This document shows, piece after piece, positions 33,899 through 41,576 of a stretch of DNA of 64,000 nt; the first letter of the stretch is position 1; every line of letters starts with the position of its first letter. Source of the stretch: Streptomyces seoulensis (GTDB lineage: Bacteria; Actinomycetota; Actinomycetes; Streptomycetales; Streptomycetaceae); assembly GCF_022846655.1 (NCBI RefSeq), contig NZ_AP025667.1, forward strand, positions 3,075,001 to 3,139,000, given 5' to 3'. A program made the position numbers and the translations under genes. The notes under the pieces are model-generated. The model was not told the DNA's origin, did not search any database, and saw only the letters and a program-made list of their open reading frames with translations.

Positions 33899-34723
33899 AT
33901 GCCGATCCATCCGCCGACGGACCAGCCCGCCGAGGCCCCGCGCCCGCACCTGGGCCATGACGACGCCCCCGACACCACCGCCCTCTTCGCCCGGCTCGCC
34001 GCTCTGGCGGACGGCCCGGAACGCGACGCCTTACGCGCCGAACTCACCACCGCCTGGCTGCCCATGGCCCACCGCATCGCCGGCCGCTTCCGCGACCGGG
34101 GTGAGAACGCGGAGGACCTGCGCCAGGTGGCCGCGCTCGGCCTGGTCAAGGCCATCGACCGCTTCGACCCGGCGCGCGGCGCCTTCGAGAGCTACGCCGT
34201 GCCGACCGTCACCGGAGAGGTCAAGCGGCACTTCCGGGACCGCACGTGGGCGCTGAGGGTGCCGCGCCGGGTGCAGGAGCTGCGCAACCAGGTCCGTGCC
34301 GCCCGCCGCGACCTCGTCCAGCGGCCGGGCGGCGCCACGCCCACCGTGGCGGGCATCGCGGGGCACACCGGACTCACCGAGGAAGAGGTCACCACCGGCC
34401 TCGGGGCACTGGACAGTTACCGCACCTTCTCCCTGGACGCCGAACCCCCAGGAGACGGCGGAAACCTCACCGAGACCCTCGGCGCCCCCGACCCCGCCTA
34501 TGCCGTCGTCATCGACCGCGAGGCAGCCAGGCGCAGCCTGCGCCGCCTGCCCGAACGCGACCGGGCCATCCTCTACATGCGCTTCTTCGAAGACCTCTCC
34601 CAGAGCCGCATCGCCGCCCGTCTGGGCATCTCGCAGATGCACGTCTCCCGCCTCCTGCAGCACATCTTCACCCGGGTCCGGGCCGAAGCCCAGGACCCGC
34701 AGGCGGACCGCGCCGAAGGCTGA
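33899..34723 (+). CDS. SigB/SigF-family RNA polymerase sigma factor
   Basis: A 274-residue group 3 sigma factor. Region 2 is at about residues 50-130 (AEDLRQVAALGLVKAIDRFD, YAVPTVTGEVKRHFRD), region 3 at about 135-200 (TPTVAGIAGHTGLTEEEV) and region 4 at about 215-262 (RDRAILYMRFFEDLSQSRIA, then LGISQMHVSRLL). It directs RNA polymerase to stress or differentiation promoters. It is paired with the RsbW-like gene 51 bases upstream, and a close paralogue sits at 53325-54116. Convergent with the FUSC gene with only a 36-base gap. Confidence 0.9.
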   Translation: MPIHPPTDQPAEAPRPHLGHDDAPDTTALFARLAALADGPERDALRAELTTAWLPMAHRIAGRFRDRGENAEDLRQVAALGLVKAIDRFDPARGAFESYAVPTVTGEVKRHFRDRTWALRVPRRVQELRNQVRAARRDLVQRPGGATPTVAGIAGHTGLTEEEVTTGLGALDSYRTFSLDAEPPGDGGNLTETLGAPDPAYAVVIDREAARRSLRRLPERDRAILYMRFFEDLSQSRIAARLGISQMHVSRLLQHIFTRVRAEAQDPQADRAEG

Positions 34724-34759
34724 GGCCGCCCTCCCGCCGCTACCGCTCGGCTCCCGCCG

Positions 34760-37015
34760 CTACTTCTTGGCCGCTTCCACCTCGACCGGGACGCCCAGCG
34801 GACGCGCCAGACCCGAGACGGCTTCGTCCAGGCGCTGGAGGTGGCGCAGGACCCGGTCGGTCACCCGGCCGTAACGGGGGGTGCCGAGGGTGCCGGGCTC
34901 CAGCATGGAGGCGATGCTCGGCCCCGTCTCCATCTCGGCGGGGGAGTGCGGGTCGCGGACGTGGTCGGCGATGGCCTCGATGTTGTGGACGATGCGGCTG
35001 CACACGCCGCGCAGCCGGGGGTCGGCCGCGATCGAGGGGTTGCTGGGCAGCAGCTCGGCCGTGGCCGCCAGCGCCCGCCCGTGGTACGCGCACGTCTCCA
35101 GCAGCGCCACCACGTACCGGGCGGTGTCCCGGCGGGAGCGCAGCGGGGTGATCGGATGCGTCAGCGGCTTGGTCGCCGCGTGCAGATCGGCCAGCGCCTG
35201 GTCCAGCTCACGTGCCTGGTCCACCAGGTCCGCGTGCGGCCGCCCGCTGAGCTGGTCCACGGCCGCCTGCGTCAGCTCCGCCAGCTTGTCCAGCACGTCC
35301 ACCAGCAGGTCGTTGGTACGCCGGTCGGTGCGCACCGGCAGCACCACCGCCGCCGTGAGCACCCCGCACGCCGCGCCCAGCGCCGTCTCCTCCACCCGCA
35401 GCAGCAGCACCGACATGCTGTACGTGTTCAGCAGGGTGTAGAGCAGCCCCAGCGCCGCCGTCACGAAGAACGACATCAGCGTGTACGACAGCGGAGCGGT
35501 GTAGAACATGGCGAACACACACACCAGCACCAGCGCGAACGCCGTCCAGGTGTGGTGCCCCACCGCACCGGCCAGCCCGATACCGGCCACCACACCGAGG
35601 ATGGTGCCGAGCAGCCGGCGGCCGCCCTTCACCAGGATCTCGCCGGTGGAGGTGGTGTTGATGAACACGATCCAGCAGGTCAGCACCGCCCAGTACCAGC
35701 GCTGGTGGGACAGCAGCTCACCGCCCGCGATGGCCAGCGTCGACCCCACGGCCACCTGCACGGCAGCGCGCGTCGTGGGCCGCCTGAGCCCCGTCTGCTC
35801 GGCCTTCTCCGCCTCGGTGTCCTCGTTGACCTCGATCGCCGCGTCCTCGGCGTCCAGCTCCTCACGGGACCGGGTCGTCGCCGGGCTGTCGTCGGACTCG
35901 TCCTGCGGCCCGTCCAGCGCGGTGCGTAGACCCAGCACCGCACGCGCGGCCTCACCGATGCCCCGGAAGACGTCCTGCATGGCGGGGGACGCCTTGGGCA
36001 GGTTGTCCTCCTCGCGGTAGCCGAGCAGCCGGTTGCGGACCTGCGCCAGCGCCGTCCCCGAGGTCTCGCCCACCGGGCGCAGCACCAGCAGCCGCAGCGC
36101 CTGCAGATCCCGGCGCAGCGTCGCCGTCGACGCGTCCCGCACCGGCAGCAGCCCGCCCGAGGGCAGCGGAGCACCCGGCAGATGCAGGGTGAGGGTGTCC
36201 ATCCGCTCGGCGCTGCGCGCGGTGAGCAGCATCAGCCCGAGCCGCTCGGCGGCGATCTCGGCGTCCGCGATGCGGCGCTGCAGCAGCCGGGCCACCGCGT
36301 CGTCGGAGGTGCCGCGCTCCAGCCGGCCCTGGATCATCAGCGCCGTCTCGTGCAGCCGCGCGGTGCCGGTGCGCAGGTCGTCCACGACCTTGTCGATGTC
36401 CTCGGGACCCGCGTCCAGCAGCTCGATCTGCGTGCCCAGCAACTGTCCGAGACGGGCCCGGAAGGCCCGCCGCAGCCGGTCCAGCGTGCCCGCCTCCGTC
36501 TGCGGCATCAGCACGAACCGCGCGAAGGCGCTGCACCCGACCGCCACCGCGATCACGATGTACAGCGAGGGCAGCATCGGCACCGTCGCCCGCACGAACA
36601 GCGACAGGAAGTAGACCTGGAACCCGATCAGACCGAGCCCCGTGGCCCGCTCGCCGAACCGGCGTCCGTAGACGGCCCCGAAGATCAGGAGCAGGAAGGA
36701 GATGTCGCTGACCAACGGCCACCGGTTCAGCACCGCCCCCAGCGACACCGAGGCCAGTGCCACCGGCAGGCACAGCGCCAGCGTGACACCCTGCTTGGCG
36801 CGGTCCGTCTCCCGGACGGCGAACGTCGACGACATCGCCGCCATGGCGCCCGCGACCAGTTGGGGCACCGGGAAGCGCAGCGAACCCAGCAGGATGAGGG
36901 TGAGGGCGATCGCGGCCACCGTGCGCAGCCCCGCGATCAGCCGCAGCAGTCCCGGATCGGACGCGGCGAGCCGGTCCCACAGCCGTACCAGAAGCGCCCG
37001 TCCCCTTGCCTTCAC
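34760..37015 (-). CDS. FUSC-family aromatic-acid/resistance transporter-like membrane protein
   Basis: A 751-residue inner-membrane protein with two blocks of about six hydrophobic helices (about 25-175 and 410-570). They are separated by a large cytosolic domain with an acidic stretch (DAEDAAIEVNEDTEAEKAEQ), and a helical C-terminal domain follows. This is the FUSC/AaeB layout; members are thought to export aromatic carboxylic acids or toxic compounds, but the substrate here is unknown. The start is GTG 37015 or GTG 37069 in the same frame, and the first has GAGAGAG about 10 bases upstream. A strong hairpin at 37167-37198 separates it from the NADH dehydrogenase gene upstream. Confidence 0.82.
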   Translation of the reverse strand: MKARGRALLVRLWDRLAASDPGLLRLIAGLRTVAAIALTLILLGSLRFPVPQLVAGAMAAMSSTFAVRETDRAKQGVTLALCLPVALASVSLGAVLNRWPLVSDISFLLLIFGAVYGRRFGERATGLGLIGFQVYFLSLFVRATVPMLPSLYIVIAVAVGCSAFARFVLMPQTEAGTLDRLRRAFRARLGQLLGTQIELLDAGPEDIDKVVDDLRTGTARLHETALMIQGRLERGTSDDAVARLLQRRIADAEIAAERLGLMLLTARSAERMDTLTLHLPGAPLPSGGLLPVRDASTATLRRDLQALRLLVLRPVGETSGTALAQVRNRLLGYREEDNLPKASPAMQDVFRGIGEAARAVLGLRTALDGPQDESDDSPATTRSREELDAEDAAIEVNEDTEAEKAEQTGLRRPTTRAAVQVAVGSTLAIAGGELLSHQRWYWAVLTCWIVFINTTSTGEILVKGGRRLLGTILGVVAGIGLAGAVGHHTWTAFALVLVCVFAMFYTAPLSYTLMSFFVTAALGLLYTLLNTYSMSVLLLRVEETALGAACGVLTAAVVLPVRTDRRTNDLLVDVLDKLAELTQAAVDQLSGRPHADLVDQARELDQALADLHAATKPLTHPITPLRSRRDTARYVVALLETCAYHGRALAATAELLPSNPSIAADPRLRGVCSRIVHNIEAIADHVRDPHSPAEMETGPSIASMLEPGTLGTPRYGRVTDRVLRHLQRLDEAVSGLARPLGVPVEVEAAKK

Positions 37016-37166
37016 GCCGCCGCGCTCTCTCTCCCGTGCCGGACGATGATCCAGGACCCAGGATGTCACGACGCCCCGCCCGACTCGCCGCTGGCCTGCG
37101 GATACACGGCCGACGGGACGCGCGGGCCGCCCGCGGCCCCTGGAGCCCCGCGCCCGCAGCCAGCGA

Positions 37167-37198
37167 AGGCCGCCGTCCCCGCGACGGGACGGCGGCCT
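37167..37198 (-). terminator. Terminator hairpin after the NADH dehydrogenase gene
   Basis: AGGCCGCCGTCCC (37167-37179) and GGGACGGCGGCCT (37186-37198) form a perfect 13-bp stem with a 6-base loop, 22 bases downstream of the stop codon of the minus-strand gene at 37221-38615. There is no U tract. Confidence 0.75.
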
Positions 37199-37220
37199 CC
37201 GGCGGTCCGGATCACCTCGG

Positions 37221-38615
37221 TCAGCCCCCGGTCACCTTCCCCCGCACCTTGCCGTCCGCCTCGGCCGTCCGCACCTCTTCGCGGACCTGCTCCGGCGTCA
37301 GATAGGAGTCGGTGTACTCGAAGTCCTTGAGCTGGGCGGGCTTGCGGGCCTGGAAGCCGGTACGGACGAAATCGTCCCCGGCGACGGCGTTCAGCACCCA
37401 GTTCACCAGGACCCGCGCCTTGGCGACCCCGGTGCGCAGCGCCGACCAGTGGTAGCCGCGCGCCACGATCTGGGCCAGGATGCCGCGCAGCTCGATCCCG
37501 AGCGGCCGGGACACCGCGTCCTTGCCGCCGAGGTCGACGACGAGCCCCAGGTCCTTGTGGACGTACGGCTCCAGCGGCTCCCCGCGCAGCGCATGGATGA
37601 TGTTGTCCGCGACCTTCGGGCCCTGGCGCATCGCGTGCTGCGCGGTCGGCGGGCAGATCGCGCCCTTCTCGCCCTTGGCCAGATCGGGCACGGCCGCCGC
37701 GTCACCGAGCGCGAACACCCCGTCGTGCCCCGGCACCGTCATCTCCGGGGTGACCACCAGCCGGCCGCGCGCCGTCTCCGCGTCCATCGTGCCGATGAGC
37801 GGACTGGCGACGACACCGGCCGTCCAGATCAGGGTGTGCGTGGGGATCACCCGGCCGTCGGTGAAGGTGACCTCGTCCTCGGTCACCTTGGCGACGGACA
37901 CGCCCAGCGAGACGTCGATGCCCCGGTCCCGCAGGATCTTCAGCGCCTGCTTGCCGAGCCGGTCGCCCAGCTCCGGCATCAGCTTCGGCGCGATGTCGAT
38001 CAGATGCCAGCGGATCAGACTCGGGTCCAGCCGCGGATAACGCCGGACCGCCGCGTGGGTCAGGCGCTGCAGACAGGCCGCCGTCTCCGTCCCCGCGTAC
38101 CCGCCGCCGACCACCACGAACTGCAGCCGCGCCGCCCGCTCCTCCGGGTCGTCGCTGGCGTCCGCGAGGTCGAGCTGCGAGATGACGTGGTCGCGGACGT
38201 ACGCGGCCTCGGCGAGGGTCTTCATCCCGTAGGCGTGCTCGGCGAGGCCGGGGATGTCGAAGGTGCGGGTCACGCTGCCCGGCGCCAGCACCAGGTAGTC
38301 GTAGGGCTCGTTGACGATCTCGTCGGTGATGGTGCGGATGACGCACACCTTCGCCGCCAGGTCCACCCCGATCGCCCCGCCCGGAATGATCCGGGTGCGG
38401 TACTTCTTGCTGCGGCGCAGCGAGACGGCGATCGACTGCGGCGTCAGCACGCCCGAGGCGACCTGGGGCAGCAGCGGAAGGTAGAGCTGGTAGGAGAACG
38501 GCGTCACCAGGGCGACGTCCGCCTCGTCAGGGCCGAGTTTGCGCTCCAGCCGGCGGACGCACTCGACTCCGGCGAAGCCTGCGCCGATCACCAGAATCCT
38601 GGGTCGTCGTGTCAC
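37221..38615 (-). CDS. Type II NADH dehydrogenase (NDH-2)-like flavoprotein
   Basis: A 464-residue FAD/NAD(P) oxidoreductase of the NDH-2 family, the non-proton-pumping enzyme that passes electrons from NADH to menaquinone at the inner face of the membrane. The FAD motif is ILVIGAGFAGVECVRRLERK near residue 7, the second Rossmann is FVVVGGGYAGTETAACLQRL, and FALGDAAAVP follows near residue 300. The ATAQHAMRQG-like segment (PPTAQHAMRQGPKVADNI) is typical of NDH-2. The C-terminal helices (IVARGYHWSALRTGVAKARV) could dip into the membrane. GTG 38615 has AAGGGA about 8 bases upstream. A terminator follows. Confidence 0.88.
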   Translation of the reverse strand: MTRRPRILVIGAGFAGVECVRRLERKLGPDEADVALVTPFSYQLYLPLLPQVASGVLTPQSIAVSLRRSKKYRTRIIPGGAIGVDLAAKVCVIRTITDEIVNEPYDYLVLAPGSVTRTFDIPGLAEHAYGMKTLAEAAYVRDHVISQLDLADASDDPEERAARLQFVVVGGGYAGTETAACLQRLTHAAVRRYPRLDPSLIRWHLIDIAPKLMPELGDRLGKQALKILRDRGIDVSLGVSVAKVTEDEVTFTDGRVIPTHTLIWTAGVVASPLIGTMDAETARGRLVVTPEMTVPGHDGVFALGDAAAVPDLAKGEKGAICPPTAQHAMRQGPKVADNIIHALRGEPLEPYVHKDLGLVVDLGGKDAVSRPLGIELRGILAQIVARGYHWSALRTGVAKARVLVNWVLNAVAGDDFVRTGFQARKPAQLKDFEYTDSYLTPEQVREEVRTAEADGKVRGKVTGG

Positions 38616-38834
38616 GGTGTTCTTCCCTTCTGCGGCTCCCGTCGGTCCGGATGGACGCCGTTCGCATGCCCTGGACCACTGCCACCACACCCGATCCCAC
38701 CCCGCTCCGGGCCGTTCCGCCAGTCGGACGCGGCCGGCAGGCGAACGCGTGGGCAGCAGCCTGCCCCTCCACGCATCGGGGTAACCCGATCCGGCGCGGG
38801 TACACGTCGGGGGCCGTCCACCGGGGCGGAGTCA

Positions 38835-39272
38835 TCACCACGGCAGGAAGACGTGGATGTCCTTGCCGTCCTCCACCACCACCACGCTCACCTGGTCGCA
38901 CAGGGTGTGCACCAGATGCCAGCCGATGCCCCCGCCGCCCGAACTCGGCCTGAAGGGGCGCGGCTCGGGCACGACCGTGCTGGTGTCATGCATGGTCACG
39001 TGCACGCCGTCGAAGGTGCGCCGCATCCGCAGTCCGAACGGCCCCGGCGCGAACTGGATCGCGTTGGCCGCCAGCTCGGTGACGACCAGCAGGATGTCGT
39101 CCCAGTACTCCGGTGCCGTCGGTGGTGAGCCGCGGGCCAGCGAGCGCAGGAACCCCTCCGCGGCCAGCCGGGCGCCCGTCACGTTGGGCAGCTCGCCGGG
39201 AAAGGAGAACGCACGCTCGTGCGCTTCCTCGGAGGGGGGCGGTATGCCGTCCCAACGCCGCTCTGTCGCCAT
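38835..39272 (-). CDS. RsbW-like ATP-binding anti-sigma protein
   Basis: A 145-residue GHKL-fold protein. The N box is VVTELAANAIQFAP, G1 is degenerate (MHDTSTVVPE, DTS for DxG), and G2 is GGGGIGWHLVHTL. It is the second such protein in this window but has no sigma or STAS gene beside it, so its partner must be encoded elsewhere. ATG 39272 (ERRWDGIPPP follows) has GGGGAA 7 bases upstream; the longer frame to 39401 is proline/glycine-rich and probably not translated. A hairpin lies in its leader at 39299-39320. Confidence 0.78.
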   Translation of the reverse strand: MATERRWDGIPPPSEEAHERAFSFPGELPNVTGARLAAEGFLRSLARGSPPTAPEYWDDILLVVTELAANAIQFAPGPFGLRMRRTFDGVHVTMHDTSTVVPEPRPFRPSSGGGGIGWHLVHTLCDQVSVVVVEDGKDIHVFLPW

Positions 39273-39298
39273 CTCGCATTCCCCGGCCCCGCCCGCCT

Positions 39299-39320
39299 CG
39301 GGGGCCTGGCAGGGCCCCCG
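39299..39320 (-). terminator. Hairpin between acyl-CoA ligase and RsbW-like gene
   Basis: CGGGGGCC (39299-39306) and GGCCCCCG (39313-39320) form a perfect 8-bp stem with a 6-base loop. It is about 100 bases past the acyl-CoA ligase stop and about 27 bases ahead of the RsbW-like start, both on the minus strand. It is either a terminator of the first or a leader structure of the second. Confidence 0.4.
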
Positions 39321-39416
39321 CGCTCCGGGGCGGTCGTCTTCGCTGGTCAGTTCACCAGGGCGGGTTCCCACAGCCACGCGGATTACGCGCGTGCGCGCCA
39401 CCTGACCGGCACGGGC

Positions 39417-41321
39417 TCAGCGGAACACGTCGTCCGGCTCGTCCCAGTCCGCCGGTTCCGGGGTCCGTCCGCCCCGCGCCGCACGCGAACGCGCCTTGTA
39501 CATCGCGTCGATCTCGGCCGCGAAGTGCCGCGCTATGACGTCCCGGCGCAGCTTCAGCGACGGTGTCAGCAGACCGTTGTCCGGGGCGAACGGCTCCTGC
39601 ACGACCCGGTAGACCCGGATGGACTCGGCGCGGGACACCGTGCTGTTGGCCGAGGCGACCGCGCGGGCCAGCTCCTCGCGCAGCGCGTTCTCCTCCCGGC
39701 TCTCCCGCCCCTCGAAGTCGCCCTGGAGCGCCAGCGCGGCCCGCCAGTGCGCGAGGAACTCCGGGTCCAGGGTGATCAGCGCGCCCATGCAGGGCCGGTC
39801 CTCGCCGACGACCACCGCCTGGTGGATCAGCGGGTGCATGCGCAGCCGCTGCTCCAGCGGCGCGGGCGCCACGCTCTTTCCGCTGGAGGTGACGATGAGG
39901 TCCTTCTTGCGGCCGGTGATGGTCAGATAGCCGTCCCGGTCCAGCCGCCCGATGTCCCCCGTCGCCAGCCAGCCCCCGCGCAGCACGCTGCGGGTGCGCG
40001 CCTCGTCGCCGATGTAGCCCTGGAACACCGACGGGCCGTGCACCATGATCTCCCCGTCCTCGGCCACCCGGACCTCGGTTCCGGGCAGCGGCACGCCCAC
40101 CGTCCCCGACTTCTCCCGGCCCAGCGGCTGCATGGTGATCCCGCCGGAGGTCTCCGTCAGCCCGTAGCCGTCGTGGACGTACAGGCCGATGCCCTCGTAG
40201 AACAGTGACAGTTCCCGGCTGAGCGAGGACCCGCCCGAGCTGCCGCGCCGGGCACGCCCGCCGAGCGCCGCGCGCAGCTTGCGGTACACCGTCCGCTCGT
40301 ACAGGGCGTGCTGGAGCCGCAGATCCAGGCCGGGGCCCGTCCCGATGCCGAGGCGGCCGCGCTCCTCGGCCTCCGCGAAGTCCCGCGCGGTCTGCGCCGC
40401 CCGCTCGAACAGAGCGCCCCGGCCCGCCTGCTGAGCCGTCCTCAGGAACGTCTTGTACATCTTCTCGAACACCGACGGGACGCCGTAGAGATACGTCGGC
40501 CTGAAGGTGCTCAGCGCCGAGGCGAGGGCGTCCTCGGTCATCTCCGGTTCGTGCGCCATCAGGATGCCGCCGCGCAGACACAGCGTCTGGATCATGATCC
40601 CGTACACGTGCGAGAACGGCAGGAAGGCCAGCACCGAGGGCTGTTCGCCCGGCTGCGCGGCCGTGTGGCCCCAGCCCGACAGCAGGACGTCGCACGGGTA
40701 CGCCAGCCCCCGGTGGCTCAGCGCGCAGCCCATCGGGCGGCCGGTGGCGCCCGAGGTGTAGGTGACCGCCGCCGTGGAGTCCGGCAACACGATCCGGCGC
40801 AGCGACTCCACGGTGGTCAGCGGGATGTCCACGCCCCGCTCGGTGAGTTCGGGCAGCGCGCCCGCGTCCAACTGCCAGACGTGCCTGAGCCGGGGCAGCG
40901 CCGCGCACACCGTCCCGACGGTCATCACGCCCAGCTCGTCCTCGACCGCCACGGCCACGCAGCCGGCGTCCCGCAGGATCCACTCGACCTGGTCCCGCGA
41001 GGAGGTCGGATGGATCGGGACGAGTTCGGCGCCCACGGTCCACAGCGCGTGCGCCAGCACCGTCCACTCGTAGCGGTTGCGGGCCATCAGGGCCACCCGG
41101 TGGCCCGGCGAGATCCCGGCGGCCACCAGCCCCTTGGCCAGCCCGACCACCTCGTCCCGCAGTTCGGCGGCCGTCACCTGCTCCCACTCGCCGGTGCCGG
41201 ACTTCGCGCGCCGGGCGAGCAGCGGCAGCCGGGGGTTGTTCTCGGCTTTCTCGAACACGGTGTCGGCGAGCCCGCCGGTGGGCGGCGGGAACGCTGCCGG
41301 AGCGGAGGCGACGTCGCGCAT
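39417..41321 (-). CDS. Long-chain fatty acid-CoA ligase (AMP-forming)
   Basis: A 634-residue ANL-superfamily enzyme that activates fatty acids with ATP and CoA. The ATP-binding P-loop core is AVTYTSGATGRPMGCALSHR. Core A5 is HDGYGLTETSGG, A7 is ATGDIGRLDRDGY, and the hinge/A10 region (ITGRKKDLIVTSSGKSVAP) is intact with downstream KLRRDVI. The large internal domain matches the FadD15/ACSL type. ATG 41321 has CAGGAG 6 bases upstream, and the frame continues upstream to 41381 without a better start. Separated from glgB by the strong terminator at 41511-41559. Confidence 0.9.
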   Translation of the reverse strand: MRDVASAPAAFPPPTGGLADTVFEKAENNPRLPLLARRAKSGTGEWEQVTAAELRDEVVGLAKGLVAAGISPGHRVALMARNRYEWTVLAHALWTVGAELVPIHPTSSRDQVEWILRDAGCVAVAVEDELGVMTVGTVCAALPRLRHVWQLDAGALPELTERGVDIPLTTVESLRRIVLPDSTAAVTYTSGATGRPMGCALSHRGLAYPCDVLLSGWGHTAAQPGEQPSVLAFLPFSHVYGIMIQTLCLRGGILMAHEPEMTEDALASALSTFRPTYLYGVPSVFEKMYKTFLRTAQQAGRGALFERAAQTARDFAEAEERGRLGIGTGPGLDLRLQHALYERTVYRKLRAALGGRARRGSSGGSSLSRELSLFYEGIGLYVHDGYGLTETSGGITMQPLGREKSGTVGVPLPGTEVRVAEDGEIMVHGPSVFQGYIGDEARTRSVLRGGWLATGDIGRLDRDGYLTITGRKKDLIVTSSGKSVAPAPLEQRLRMHPLIHQAVVVGEDRPCMGALITLDPEFLAHWRAALALQGDFEGRESREENALREELARAVASANSTVSRAESIRVYRVVQEPFAPDNGLLTPSLKLRRDVIARHFAAEIDAMYKARSRAARGGRTPEPADWDEPDDVFR

Positions 41322-41510
41322 GCGCTGCTCCTGGAAGTACGGAGGGTGACTCCGCCGATCGGCTCTGTGTCGGCGGTGCACGAATGTAGCGCGGGGAAGC
41401 GGCTCCGGTGTGGGGAAGGCGAAAGTCGTGATCCCCTGATGACCTGCGGATGTCCGGTGGGTCCCGGGTGCCGCCGTTCCGTGCGGGTATCGGCGCGGGG
41501 CCCCGGGACG

Positions 41511-41559
41511 CCGAGAGGGGCGGCCGGAGGTCTCACGGACCTCCGGCCGCCCCTCTCGG
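41511..41559 (-). terminator. Strong terminator of the glgE-treS-mak-glgB operon
   Basis: The arms at 41511-41532 and 41538-41559 are perfectly complementary over 22 bp (outer CCGAGAGGGG with CCCCTCTCGG) with a TCACG loop. It starts 18 bases past the glgB stop. No long U tract. The symmetry would also stop read-through from the opposite direction. Confidence 0.85.
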
Positions 41560-41576
41560 GCGCCGGTGCGGCGGGC

